A DNA stretch of 64,000 nt from Asterias amurensis (Eukaryota; Echinodermata; Asteroidea; Forcipulatida; Asteriidae): NCBI RefSeq assembly GCF_032118995.1, contig NC_092662.1:372001-436000 (forward strand), written 5' to 3'. Under the pieces are notes generated by a model, which was given only the letters and a program-made list of their open reading frames with translations, made no database searches and had not been told where the DNA came from. The position numbers were made by a program, and so were the translations under genes. Shown here piece by piece: positions 23,983-37,600 of this stretch. Position 1 is the stretch's first letter, and the number at the start of each line of letters is the position of its first letter.

Positions 23983-26544
23983 ATGCCACTAGACGCTCTA
24001 TCCGTCATTGCTGGAGCTATTCTAATATTTACAGTTTGCTTGTTTTGTTGGGCGTGCTATGAGTTCTACACTGCTGTTCCGCCAACCATCAACCAGAAAT
24101 GGCTCTTCAGGGTTGTGTTCATGATGTTCAAAGTCAATCGGTTCATTGTAAGCCAAATCAAAATCTGAGTTTAAACAAATAAGTTTTCTTCTTGAATTAA
24201 AGTGGAGGTATGTTTGGTAACCACTCTCACAGGAAATGGCAATAAAAAAAAACCTTTGTTGGAAGCGTTGATAGTATAAAAGCATTTTGAATTTTTGTTT
24301 ACTTCAAAGCAAAGTAATGTGGTTTAAAATGTAAAATTATATAAGTTTTTATGCACCAAATTTTGAATCTGAGACAGCAGTAACACTTCTCAGATTGTGT
24401 GTTCCTATTCCAGATTATTCTTTTTGCTTGGACACATTGCTCACAGTTCATAAAAATCAAATGTAAACAATGCCTTTTAAAAGCTATAAATCAGTATTCA
24501 AATGTTAAATTTGAATTGTTATTGTTTTGCTGCAGGCACACATTTTGACTTTCTTCAGAGTATTTGGATCGACGATGGAAGAGAACATGGCCGCCTTCAC
24601 GGACTGGATGCTTCCAGAATGTATCATGGACGATGAACACGTCTCAACAACTTTACAAAACTTCAACGGCATTCCCGTCCGGGTCCACAGACCAAAGAAA
24701 GTCACAATTGACTCAGGACTTCTGCCAGCATTGGTTTACTTCCATGGTGGGGGCTTTGTGTATGGAAGTTCTGGTTAGTTTTCATATCTTGGATACAAAT
24801 AGAATGATTGAAAATGTAATTGTACTGTACAATTACCTCCTTGCCAGGTTACCAAGTTGTACACCTTCAGCATTATTCGTTAAACGTTAATAAGTTAAAA
24901 CATAAATTATGAGAGGTTGCATTCAATAAGTCTCTTATTTTTCAACGGGGTTAGTGTCATGCCTGATTAGACTGTATGACGTGCTATTATCATGAACTGC
25001 ACATTGATTTTATTTGTCTTCATTTGTCTCCAGCATCTTTCCATCCCTTTACAAGACGTCTTTGTGAGTCTCTTCAAAGTGTTGTAGTCTCAGTGGAGTA
25101 AGTTCACCGATTTGTTTACTTTCTGTTTGTCAAGTTACTGTTTCAAACGCTTTTATCACGATCAAGCTAAACAAGTTGGGTTGTTGAGAGCGAGTATCAC
25201 AGTGCTCTCCTAAGATGTGCCAAATTTTATTATACAAGTATCCTCAAATAACTATCCCTATAAATACAGTTTAATTGACATCTAACTAAATGATTTGTTG
25301 ACATTAACATTGACAATAAATACAACTTGGGATGAGTGTTTGTTGTGACCGGCATACTAGTGCATCTATCTTGTGGATGATATTAAATGGTCACACAGTT
25401 AGAGGGTTAATCCATGTTTTAAAATCTTCCCTCAGCTACAGACTAGCCCCAGCTCATCTGTTTCCTGTGGCTGTGGACGACAGTCGGGAAGCAACAAAAT
25501 GGCTTCTCCTGAACGGTCCGACATTGAACGTTGATCCTAGGCGCATCGGAGTGGCAGGAGACAGTGCCGGAGGGTTGCTGGCTGCTGCAGTAGCCAAACA
25601 GATTCTTGACGAACCATCGATACCTAATCTCAAACTGCAGGTGCTGTTTTACCCGGCTCTACAGCTCCTTAATGTTGGTAAGTAGAGTAGAACAAAGATT
25701 CTGGTTCATTCATCCCATTTCAAGAAATATTAAGAGTGAATACATAGCTTAGTGGAAGTTTAATTTCTCAAGCTTAACCCCAACTCATTTGAGTGCTTAC
25801 CTAGAATGTTCCTCACTCTGACAAACCCAAACTCCATGGTAACTCAACATCCAAACCATTAGATGCATTATGCCTAACCTCATCAAAACAATCTTTTGGA
25901 TTTTGAATGCTGTCCTAAAACAGGGTACAAAGAATGATATTTGAGGACAGGGTGACAATCTTATCTCTACATTTTGTTGTCCGGTAGGTTCACCCTCACA
26001 TATCATTTACGATGCCCATTTTAATACCCACGGTGGAATGCTGACCCGGAGAGAGGCAGTTTCTTATCTGGCAACCTACATCCTCGGAAAAAGCCCAGAT
26101 TATGACGCCTTCGTGGATCTGGTATCGTCAAATAGCGTCATCACTCCAGAGACCAACCCCAAGCACGTCAAGTACGTTGACGATAACCTGGTGCCGGATC
26201 ATCTTAGGAATGGGATGGATCTAGGAAAGACAAAGGAATCCTTGAATAATAACCCAGAACTGTTGGAGAAATACGGACACTTTTTTGAGGATCCGCGCTT
26301 GTCTCCGGTCATCGCAGAGAGCATGGATGGTCTGCCGACAGCGTACGTCGTCACGGGGGACAACGACTGCCTGAGAGACGACGGGGTGTTCTACGTGAAG
26401 CGTCTGGAGGCGGCTGGCGTATCGGCCCACTGGGTCAACTATGAGGGAGGATTCCACGGAATGCTTCCCATCGTTTTCAATTTCTTTGAGGTGGGGCTAA
26501 AAGCGGAGAATGATTTTGTGGAATTCGCGCGTGGATTTCTATAA
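23983..26544 (+). CDS. Arylacetamide deacetylase / NCEH1-like membrane esterase, complete
   Basis: Predicted serine hydrolase of the hormone-sensitive-lipase type, ER-anchored with the catalytic domain in the lumen, acting on acyl esters or amides. Exons 23983-24147, 24536-24773, 25034-25097, 25436-25677, 25988-26544; phases agree; 421 aa (human AADAC 399, NCEH1 408). Residues about 5-25 (LDALSVIAGAILIFTVCLFC) form a type II signal anchor. HGGG at 125-128 is the oxyanion motif; GDSAGG at 197-202 holds nucleophile Ser199; Asp363 (NDCLRDDG) and His393 (GGFHGM) complete the triad, with the same 30-residue Asp-His spacing as human AADAC. Five exons also match that family's layout. A 5-codon upstream ORF (ATG 23975) overlaps the start, and TTTTCTCATCAG just before could be an acceptor for a 5' UTR exon. 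I cannot separate AADAC from NCEH1 orthology. Confidence 0.93.
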
Positions 26545-26574
26545 GGTTTTCCATATTGAGAATTAGTAACTAGA

Positions 26575-26629
26575 TGATAATAATAATAACAATAATAATA
26601 ATAACCGAAATTATAATAATAATAATATT
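26575..26629. repeat. AAT microsatellite
   Basis: Interrupted (AAT)n just after the esterase stop codon. Confidence 0.9.
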
Positions 26630-26797
26630 GAAGTCTTATATAGCGCATGTATCTACCAACAAGGAACTCAAGGTGCTGAGATAAAAAGCCACTACAGCCA
26701 GTTGCTTTATTATGATCTTGCTCTTGCCATTATCTTCAGTGTTTGTTGAAACTTACATAATTTTCTTTTAACCAACCTTAGTTGGAACAAGTTGTGA

Positions 26798-26798
<1 letters not shown>

Positions 26799-26846
<48 letters not shown>
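26799..26846. repeat. (TA)24 microsatellite
   Basis: Uninterrupted TA dinucleotides for 48 bp, likely highly variable and cruciform-prone. Confidence 0.95.
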
Positions 26847-26848
<2 letters not shown>

Positions 26849-27015
26849 ATAATGGACTATAAATTTCTAACTGACTTGTCGCAAATTTGTGAATGACTAA
26901 ATTTGAATATTGACTATTGTTAAATGTTACTGAAATCTTTCAAGAGGCTGAGAGATTACTTATGCACAATCAAAGTGCAGTTATTTTGATAACAAGTGTG
27001 TGAAATGACAGTCAG

Positions 27016-27130
27016 CCTTTGACTGTTTTGTCTATGCAACCTTTGACTGTTTTGTATATGCAACCTTTGACTGTTTTGTCTATGCAATCTTTGACTGTTT
27101 TGTCTTTGCAACCTTTGACTGTTTATGCAA
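27016..27130 (+). repeat. 24-bp minisatellite, about 4.8 copies
   Basis: CCTTTGACTGTTTTGTCTAT plus GCAA repeats at 24-bp steps (27016, 27040, 27064, 27088, 27112) with single-base changes. It is in the 3' flank of the esterase gene. Confidence 0.92.
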
Positions 27131-30100
27131 CACTTAGGTCACTTATTGCATTGTTTACCTGTTTACCTGTTTTCATGTGCATGTACTCTTAATTATTTAT
27201 ATAGTATAATTTTATGAAGACATTGAAACAATTGTGGTGTTGTAAGTGCGGTGCAAGCTTGAATGCTTTGCTATAATAATAATTTATTGGTTTATATTGC
27301 GCCCATACCATAAAATGTACCCAAGCACATAACAAAATAATTAGACCAAATGCTATGAGTTTTTAAAACGAGAACAAGGTCTTATTTGTAATCAAAAGTA
27401 TTTTGTTAAATGTTTTTTATTCTTATTGATTTAAAAGTTGAGGCAATAATGAAAAGGAATTTATTTTTGTAATATTTAAGTGCACCATTCAATGCATTAA
27501 GATACGTGTATATTTTTATAACACTTTTACTGAATCTTGTATATGTAGTGAATAGGGATAATCATGTACACATGGCTGCATTTTAGGTTACAAAAAAGGC
27601 ATATTTTTTGTCCGGATCATCTGTTCACAATCATCTGTTAACATTTATTTACATGTATACTTATTTAATTTCAAATAAGTAAATGTTATATTATAGTAGA
27701 GGGACCTCAAATGTACTTCTCTCCCAATATTGAAAATTTTACTCAGACAGAAATATTTCTCTGGAGGATTTGTAATACTCAGTAAATTTTCAGATTGAAA
27801 CTTTGCATTTTACTTACCAGTCCAGTATTTACATCTCACTTGAAGTAATTGGGGAAATTGGTGTAGTTTTTGCCACCAGAAGCTTGATACTTCACGGTAC
27901 GCTGCTCTGATAATCTCATTTTCCCAATTACTCCTGATACCTAATTCTATTAGCTAGATGCGTAGTACATAAGTTAGATGTCTGCCACTGTAGCTTGAGG
28001 CAATAAACGCCTTGAGCGGAGTCTACATGTAGGGTTTACCTCAACATACATGTTATCTATGGATAGAGGGTGAATGAGATAACAGCATAAAGAGAGGTCC
28101 TGCTGTATTTAAAGGCAATGTACTTTGTTTTTTTGGAACGGTTTGATTGTTTTGTAATGGTTTGACTTAGTAACGTTTTTGAGATATTGCCATATTCTGA
28201 TGAGTAAATACTTCCATGCAGGAAAGTATTCCCTAATAGGAATACACAACCTGAGAAACGTTTTGGACAGTAACGCTTCTCAGATTCAAATTTTGGGTAT
28301 AAAAACTGAGATCTTTTTACATAATCACATTACTTTGAGTTGAAATGTTTTTTAAAATGCTTTCTATTATCGAAATCTGCAGTGTGCTTCTAACCAGATT
28401 ATTGATATTGCCATCAATTTAAGAGTGAATACCAAATGTAGCCTTCCCTTTTATAGAAAGTGTGTCCAGTATGATCATCTACAAACTTATTTAATTTGAT
28501 ATAACAAATTATGCATGTAGAAATGTAATAATCAAGGGATGAATAAATGTATTTAAGATGAAACCTTGTTGTAATCGATTGAATCAATTGCGCGGAAGGG
28601 GACCATCGAAGCTCCCAAGAAGGCGTCAACTGAAGACACCATTTCACAAGCAAACTGAGTTCTGTCAGATACCTTGCAAGTAAGCTCTTAGATATTCAAG
28701 TCAGCTGATGAATATTCATAGATTGATTAAATTGATGAACTAAGTCAGCTCATGAATATTCATAACAGGTAATGGGTAATCACATTACACTCACCCCGGA
28801 GTATAAGTGAAGAGCAAATAATTAAACTACAAGTGTAGTGTGTAGTGACCTTGTGCATACACATGTCTAACAGATATTCACGTCACATAATCAAACCATG
28901 CTAGCTGGCAGTGCTATTCAATACCTTCAACATGGACGGAAGAAGTGACAAATGAGACAATGATGTCATATACACGTGCTTTATCAGTTAATTCTCCTCA
29001 CTTCAGACAGTATAGTAACAATTATACAACAAACGACTTGCTATAGCAAGGTCAAAGGTCAAAGCAACCGCCATATTGGTTGGACAAGCAGAGAATATTG
29101 ACTAGGTTACTTTCTAACTTGGCATTGTGTTAGATTTTGAAAATCCTGGTTTATTCTCATTTTCATTGACAATCGGAATCTTGCCCACCAACAACATGGC
29201 AGCCGTTTGACCTTTCACCCCTTCATGCAAGTAGTCTATAGGCTACTTTATACAGCTCTATATGACTATTACATTATTAATTGCACATTGATTCCATACT
29301 GATACATGTATCTACAGGCTGTAGCAATATAGCATCGATCCGGTTAAGTACAAAATTCAACTTAGTGATTGTGCGTTGCTTGTCAAAATGGCACAAGACT
29401 TTAATTGGCCATCCCTTTTGAATAAAGTCTTACCAAGCTGGGATACTGTAGGGTCTCACAATTTTGTCTTTAATTGGGATGGATTCATGATTAGGCACAA
29501 ACCTGTGAGATTTTTCCACAGCTAAGTGTACAACAATCTGTGCTAAACAGAATGTTAACTTAGCATAACTGGTTTCATGACACAATGTTTGACAATGCAT
29601 TGTGGCAGGTTACCAACTTGTTTCTAAGCCAACTTCTGTTTTGCTCAGTGTCTTCTGGTTGACACGCTAAGCATATTAGCAAATTACCACCTGCCCTAAG
29701 CACTTTTTGATTTATAAAACGGGATCACTGTATGAAACTGTATGAAATATGGTTTGACACTGCAATATTTTGATATCAGTAAATGATGTATCCAAATTCT
29801 TAAGGCTCAGTTTCACGAAGCTGTTTAAAAGTAAGAATTGTATTGAACAAGCAAGAATGGATATGCTAAGCAGAAATTGACAGGGAGCCAGCTATTTGGA
29901 AAGTTGCGTATTATATGATACTATGGCCAGTGATCACTTTGGACACGGCCTGGTCTTATATTGATCAAGTACTGCACCCATCTCAATGGCTATTAAAATC
30001 TATGGAGATTTGGATAGGCTCCACACTAGAAGAAACCTCAAACTAGTCAACCGAGCTTCTGTGCAACTGATTGGACATCTGCATACCATGTTAGACTGTA

Positions 30101-33100
30101 TGACTGCGTGTTCTGTTCACACAAAAGACTCTTCTTTGATTGCATGCAGAGTAGATGTTTTCAAATTTGATGAGGTTTGATGTAATCTACCATCTCATTG
30201 TCACAATCACCTGCTACTAATCAACAATTGAAGTGGTGAATGGGAAACAGAGTACACGCTCAGCTCACATCACCAAAGCATCACCATAAATTGTACAGAA
30301 AATAATATAACTTAGCCGCAAGCACCTGCCCATACGCCACACGTGAAGGGGCTATAGAAATTAGCTTAGCAAGTACAGAATCCTTGCTTAGCAGGGCAGG
30401 TTTCAAGAACATGCATGCAAATGCATGATACGGTAGTTGGACTGTCTCAAAACTGATGTTGGTCTTGCACTTGTTCATTTAAGTAACACTTTCTTGTGAT
30501 TTAGCAGCTTGAATAAAAACTGCCTAGCAAACACAGGCTACCAGCCACAGTCAGTACACAGTGTGGTTCCCTTGCTCCAATTGTGCTTAGCTTACCAATA
30601 GTTGTTTGCTTACAGCTTCATAAATCTGGGCCAAGAACCTCAATGTGTAATAATATACATGCTAAAGTGATCAACACTCGGTGAAGCCAACATTAAGAGA
30701 TTAACTTTCATCTCGGAGGGTAACATATTCTTGTAACCAACTTTGGATTCTTAAGAAATTTCACTTACAAAGATTTCAAGGCGTTACTTAGATCCAAATC
30801 TATTAACCATGCAGGAAAAAGTATATTTGAACACAAATTATTCCGCCGGATTGACTGGAAGCACAAGTACAGTGCCTGTGCACTTTTTTGTCTGTTTAAG
30901 TAGAAACCAAAAGTAAAGTATTAGATGTCATTCACCCTTTCTGTATTAACAGTCTCCTCTACACCAAACTTGACATTAATGACAAAAGTCACAAGAATTA
31001 ATAGTATTATTAATTATTCAACAGCTTATGAATTATTCATGATCAATCTTATGCAAGAATTATTCTAGTCATTGGCAAATAAAACTTCTCCACATTGCCA
31101 CATTAAAAAAATATTGTGTTCAAATTTCATCAGGAATTAGTAAAACAATATTGTTCAACCAGCGCAATTAGTCGCCATGTTTAAAAATCATATGCTCATT
31201 TGCATATTATTTATAGAAACCTCTAAAAAAATTAATGATTTTGGGATTGTTTCTTTTCTCTCTACTCTTGATATTTGGATTATTCAGAATAAACATAACT
31301 TAATTACAATACACAATCGTGCTGACATCATCTAATATGTACAGTTTAAATTACAAGATGCCAGTGGCATTATAATTATGCAAATAATATGAAAATAATA
31401 TGCATATATTATAATGTCTATGGTCTAATATCACTGCATTAGATTTCCATCAATACATATATTATATACATGCTACTTTTATCTATACACAATATATATT
31501 CATTTAAACATCCCTGTATGTTGGTATTGACAGTTATTCAATTATTAATCTCAAATTTACGAGCTAGGAAGTTAGTCTTCTTTAAACAGCATTTTTAGTT
31601 TCCCCTGTTCATATCCAAGCAGCTAAACCCTTTCAATAACTAAAAAACAAACCAAGATAGGAATGTCCATAAGAGAAAAAGAGCATCTGATAAAAATACT
31701 TCTTTCTTGTTTTTTTGAAAAATAAATTCTAAAGTAAAAGACAGACAGAAATGGAATAAAATATGCTATGTCATGGTGGATTCACATGTACCTGATTGAA
31801 TTGCTTAGCGTGGAATACCTTGCTAAGCAGAACTAGGTTACCAACCATTAGTATGTGAAGGACATTGCCTGCGACTGGTACCTGGTAGCTCTCACTTAGA
31901 ATAAAACCAAGGCTAAGACTGCCATAACAATTCTCAAACAGGTACATGTAAATCAACTTACAAACTTCCAATTAAACATAATCACAGCATACGGTGGAAA
32001 CTCTTCAACTGACAATACAATAAAATAACTTCAATTTTTGACACAACTTCCTATCGACATAACATTGCACAAGACGGACGAAACACGAGGATCGCCCAGT
32101 TAAAACGGTTATCGAAGTCAACTATGTGTGCATCACAAGTCACAGAAACTCAAAAGAAACTCGCTATAAGCTCATCACAAGTAAATTATAAACTCAAAGC
32201 GACTGTGCAACAATAGAGCCTTAACTGACGTGTAAATACTCCGTGCATCGATAACTTGTTGGTTATTTTAGTAGCGGTGACACTGCCGTGGTGTGGCACA
32301 TTTCAAGTATATGGTTGAAATAAAAAATATCATGACACCTAAACTTGCATGGCAGTGAAGCGGCTGGCAAAAAGCTACTATTTGATTATTTGTGTTTCTA
32401 AAAACAGCAAGACCACACATAGTTGACTTCAATCTACACACACTAACAGTCAAGCCTCATTCAAATTCTTCTCTCACCCTTCCCCTATCCATATCCCTCA
32501 TAAAATGAATACAATCATTGAATAAATAAAACCTGAAAAAGGGAATGAAACATGGGAGATTAGTCAAAGCTGTTATCAATAAAAAAATTCGCATGAGGCT
32601 TAACGTAAAGTTGTATGCCCGTTTTTGTTTAAATATTATTGTTAAACATGAATACTGTTTTACACAAATTAAAAAAATACATCATTTAAGAGAACCAGGT
32701 TTGCCAAGCTCGTAGCCTGTTCTCTATCCCCTTGTAAATTAATAGTACAACACATGCTTTGACGTCACATAGTACTTAGATTTTAACCATTGTTGGTAAC
32801 GTGTAATCATTAATCTAACAATTCTTTCTCCATTTATCATAAAATATAGTAATTGCTGAACAACAAACATGGATAAACTGATTAGCTCAGAGCCAAAATA
32901 TAATGCACTCTATTTGTGAGTAACCGTTTGTTTTGTGTACAGAGTTATCCAGACAAAGAAATGTGGTAAGCCATGTTATCATGCTTAGCAACTTCAGGAA
33001 TTTAGATTTGAGCATCTGCATTGACATGCTGGCTGGAATGTTAACAATAAACAAGTACTAAAATGTCTCAAAATTATGACTTTTTTGTCTGGGAACAAAT

Positions 33101-33984
33101 GACCCAGCTCTGGTTGACATAACAGAAAACACTTTGTACTATTTTTAAAAAGATAGGCATGAACAAGTACTGTTGTTTAAAAAACCTGGAAAATTGAATT
33201 TTGGAAATGTTGACATCATGGAATGTGTACTATATTATTGTTTCCAACACCAGATATTCTTGATCTCGACAATGTTTATCTTTAACCGCAAACACCATGC
33301 AGTGTTTACTCCCCCCTTCTCAAATCTAAACCAACATTATTTTGTATTCATCTTTAAATAACTAAATATACATGGAATAGTCACCACCCAAATATACTTG
33401 TGTTGTTGTGATACAGCACTCACTAACAGTTTAAATGACTAATCTAAAATAAACAGCCTGTTGTTTCTCAGTATTGTTATGGCTCTTTTCTTCGTCTAGT
33501 ACATTCTGAGGGAAATTACTTGTGCTTTTTATCACATCAAACAAAACGCTTTTCTTCTTTCAGTACGGGTGAAAACATGCAATAAATTAAGTACATAGTT
33601 GCCAGAGATCAAATGTTTTTTGCTTATTTCAAGATTTTTGAAACAAAAAGGGGGTCAATTAAAACTCAATATCAGAACGAGTTTGTAGTTTTCTTTTTTC
33701 TCAAAGCTTTAAAGGAAAGCTCACTCTATTGATTCATGTTCTGAAAACAAAAATCCTGAAAACTGGAGTGATTAATGACCATCCGTGGAGAGATTTATTT
33801 AATGAATTTTGCAAAAAGGTGAAGTGAGGGGCGACTTTTGATAAATTCTGCTAAAGTGTCCCTGGTGACTTGTCTTTTTTCTTGGACAGCAATGGACTCT
33901 CTCCATCTTACTGCGGCCATCATTGTAGGGTTGCCAAGAACCTCCATGGTAAAGAAACTCTGATTTACATCCAAACTTCTCCAG
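27131..33984. other. Gene-free intergenic region
   Basis: AT-rich DNA between the esterase and NPDC1-like genes. AATAAA at 28003 may be a distal esterase polyadenylation signal. A stretch at about 28110-28400 resembles part of the esterase intron around 24200-24450 (shared CTTCTCAGATT context), so it is a dispersed repeat. No coding exon, RNA gene or CRISPR-like array is recognised. Confidence 0.5.
29530..30620. repeat. Dispersed repeat cluster with TGCTTAGCA/TGCTAAGCA motifs
   Basis: Repeated short pieces such as TTTCACGAAGCTGTTTAA, GCTTAGCA/GCTAAGCA and CAGCTTCATAAATCTGGGCC occur here. They recur at about 31795-31890, 36140-36290, 37115-37190, 38735-38825 and 58340-58680. It is a decayed dispersed family seen in both orientations, without coding sequence. 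Confidence 0.55.
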
Positions 33985-34127
33985 CACCAGACTCTTCTGT
34001 CCATACACTCCACAGCACTAGACCATTCTGTCCGGCACCAGACTATTCTGTCCATACATCTCCGGCACCAGACTATTCTGTCCGGCACCAGACTATTCTG
34101 TCCATACATCTCCGGCACCAGACTATC
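33985..34127 (+). repeat. 50-bp higher-order minisatellite near the NPDC1-like 3' end
   Basis: A 20-bp subunit (CCGGCACCAGACTATTCTGT) appears twice plus a CCATACATCT linker, forming a 50-bp unit present nearly three times. It lies within about 650 bp downstream of the NPDC1-like stop, so it is probably in its 3' UTR. Confidence 0.88.
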
Positions 34128-34636
34128 CAACGGTAAAGCGTACAAAAATGGCCGCAGGCTGACCTCTCTTCGTCACATAGGTTTAAACAAATTCATTTAA
34201 CCTGAGATATAAGGCAGTCGCAAGTTTGACCAAACAACCACTGAATCCATTTTTGTTTTCTAAAAAAGGACATCAATCTTCTTAAATCTCAACAAAAATC
34301 TACAAACTTTGCCTGAGATGAGAAAAAGAGTCCAAACTGGACTAGTTGACAAATGTTTTCCTTTTGCTCAAACAATTTTTGTTCATTTAACAAAGTACCA
34401 CATTTGACCACTCTAAGTTGTTTGCTTTTTCACCGGCTAGAAAAGGGGACTCAGTGCTCGACTGGTCAGACACCAGACTGCCTTTGACTGACTTGTTCAT
34501 CCCCTACTATCAGCCCTAATGTGACGTGTTTTCAACAACGTGGGTTTGTCTATATTATAAATCAGATGGTCTCTCTGTGTTTGTGTTTTATCATTGGCAG
34601 TGAATGATCGCTCTGGAGTGACGTCGACATCAAGCA
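34128..34636 (-). other. NPDC1-like 3' UTR (probable)
   Basis: Non-coding sequence following the stop codon. No clear polyadenylation hexamer until AATAAA on the minus strand near 33796, which would give a 3' UTR of about 0.85 kb including the minisatellite. Confidence 0.4.
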
Positions 34637-37600
34637 TTATTGTTTCTCCTCGGGTTCCGGGACGGCCTCAGAATTCCTGTCTTCAGTGAAGAGGGGGTTT
34701 TTCACTTGCATCTCTCCCGTCTGTTTGCAAGAAACAAAAAAATAGAAAACACATTTTTATTATGGCATTCAATATTGTTTAATCAATGGTCGTGTGGCAC
34801 TCCTTGCCCTCCACCTCTAGTATAGGACCATGGTTCAAATCAAGCCGGTGGCACTACATGTATGTGGACTGGGTTCTCGATCCCCACCTGACAAATGAAT
34901 GGGGAAGACAGGAATTTCATTTATCTTATTAAAAGAAGTGGAGTCTTTTTTCCCTCTTCCCATCCTTTTTGCTTTCCAATCTTTTTTATTGGAAGTTGAT
35001 TCTAGAACTGAAAGTTCAAAAAGTCCTTTCTTTAATATGAAGGATAAAAAAAAGGGCACAGAAAATACTTTCAAAAAACAAATTATGACAGGGTTTTGGG
35101 ATGGTATTATTTGTTCCCATCTTGAGTACTTGGGTTAGGGTTAGGGTTAGGGATCTTACCGGAGCAAGTCCTGGACATTCATACACCGTGAGGTCACCAT
35201 CTTCATTCTCTTCCTCTGAGTCATAGTCTGATGCATCATGTTGCATCTCTCCCTTTTCCCTCCTGAAAGATTAATACAATGAATGCCATGTTATCTCAAT
35301 GCGTAAACTTGGGTATGATACCTGGCTATTGGGTAGTTTACAGTTGTATCGCGCTCTGAACAAAGATATTGACTCGTAAGGAGACCGCCAACATGGGGTT
35401 TGATAGCTCTGTTGGTAGAGCACCAGCACGTTAATCCGGAGTTCACTGGTTCTAATCCCACTCTAGTCAAATTTTTTGATGCACATTGTTCCTAAGTTTT
35501 GTCGTAATAGCTGAGGTTTTCTGATCAAGTTTTCTTGAATTGATATGATTTCATTTTAGAGAGAAATATTTCACTGACAAAAGTGATTCTAGTATGAACT
35601 TCATAATCAATAAGCTTTCAGACTACAAAATTAAACATTGTTTTTTATCCTAATAACCACCCTTTGAGAAGGAACATAATTTATTCAGTGACTTCCTGAA
35701 ACTCACATATTATTTTCTAATTCTTGTAAAAAAAGAAAGAAACAAAACCCAAATAAGTACAGTAAAAGAAAACAACACTATACTGTTCACCAATTCAAAT
35801 GGATTTGTAATGTTCTTTGAAAGACCATAAATAAAAATGAAGGATATTATGTGGTGAATGCACCTTCATATCATATTCCTAGTAGTACACAGTAAAACCT
35901 CCCATTCACACCATTGACGTCATATCATTTAATATCGTTCAATTGGTTTAGTATGGTAAATGCAGTTCTCCTGTGTACAATATGAAACAAGGCAATGTAC
36001 ATGTACATGTAAACTAGACACTGTATACCGCTCCTCAAAGACACTGTATACCGCTCCTCAAAGACATTTTCTTTGCAGTGTTTTCAGCATTGATAAATTT
36101 GAAGATTAGGCCCCAAGATTTGTTTTCTTTTAGAGCCGTTTAAAAAAAAAGGAATTGCTTAGCAAAATGACAGCAGTTAACCTAGTCACAAGGACACTTG
36201 ACAGGTAATTTTGGCTGCTAATGTACTTCTACTTAGCAAGACTTTTCTGCGCTTAGCACTGTTGTACTAAACAGCTTCATGAAATTGGGCACAGATCATG
36301 TTGTCATCTTAGAAATGGTTTAAAATAATAAAAGCACTACACTACCCTGCATCATGTAGACGAGTAACACATTCCATAGGAAATACATTAAGTTTGGTTG
36401 TTTAGTCAATTCACATGGCTTACCATCTATACAACACAGCACGCTAACATGTAGGGTTACAGAACACTTTAAATAGACACATGGATGAGTTTAATGTTTC
36501 ACTCCCAAGTTGACAGTCGGGGTGGAAATGATTGATGACTGTGAATATTTTAACCCAATTTCAACTTCTTTTCATGATCAGAAGAATGTATTGACTGCAA
36601 AAATGAAAAAGTAGAAGAGGAGAGTCTTAATAGTATTCGTGCCAGGCTTTTGAATTTTCAAACATAGTTCAGACTTTCCCCTCAAACAGGATTTCAAAAC
36701 ATCTGGGATGGATTTTTCCTTAGGTTTCCGATCAGTCTGGCATTTCATTCGGTAGCGCATGATAATGTCAACAGGAATGAAACAAAATATAAGAGGGGTG
36801 GGAATAAATTGACTTCTTGGATTCAGCCCGAGGCTACGATGAGAGAACGCGACTTGCATACAGAAGCTTTCCCCTAGCCGCCGTGGTTTGCAAGCAGACG
36901 CCTGATTATTCCCTGCACCGGAGTGGATTGTGTGATTGTGTCAGATCGAGTGTCGCAGTCTCACTCTCTCCTGCCCCCTCAGTTGCATTTCTGTTTGGCT
37001 TCTGGAAGGTGGAGCTGCCTCAAAGGTGGCTTTACTCTGGAGAGTTCTCTGCCCCAGTTTGGGGCAGGGGTTTTCTCAACTACATGTAATAAACTCCTTC
37101 TTTTTTCCTTCAAGAAAACCAATTTGGGGCCCAATTTCAAAGAGCTGCTTACAAGCAGGAAATACCGCTTAAACAATTTCTGCTTAGCGGGTTCAAATCC
37201 CACTGAGTGATTTGCCTTTGAATTTTGTTTTCCACAGAACTCCGGGAAATTACCGAGTATACAGTGCTTATAATGCACATCGGTGTATGAGTATAAAAAC
37301 AAATCATAACCCATATTAGTTGTTTGTTTAACAAGTCGACTGTGTAAACCATGTAAACCAGTAATGGCTCAACTTTAGTCTTCAGGGATTAGTGACACTG
37401 TGAAAGGCTGACGATCCGCATGACATTGTTACGGCCCTCAACGTAAGCATTTTATCCCTTTGATACGATCACCGGTTTGGTGTCACCGGACACCGGAAAG
37501 GAAAAGACAAATGAACAGTGGAGGCATCTATGGATCTGGGATTTATACCAACAGAGTTTACAAAATGTGAACTCATAGATTTTAACGAAGCCCCGGAATC

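Noticed and set aside
27016..27130. CRISPR-like array
   Set aside because: Repeats are directly abutting 24-bp units without unique spacers, in an animal genome; it is a minisatellite. The same holds for the arrays at 33985 and 37783.
35399..35480. Functional tRNA gene
   Set aside because: A and B boxes are present but the B box is degenerate, the acceptor stem does not close, and the sequence continues into a SINE tail shared with other copies. The same reasoning applies to the hits at 19768, 49944 and 53690.
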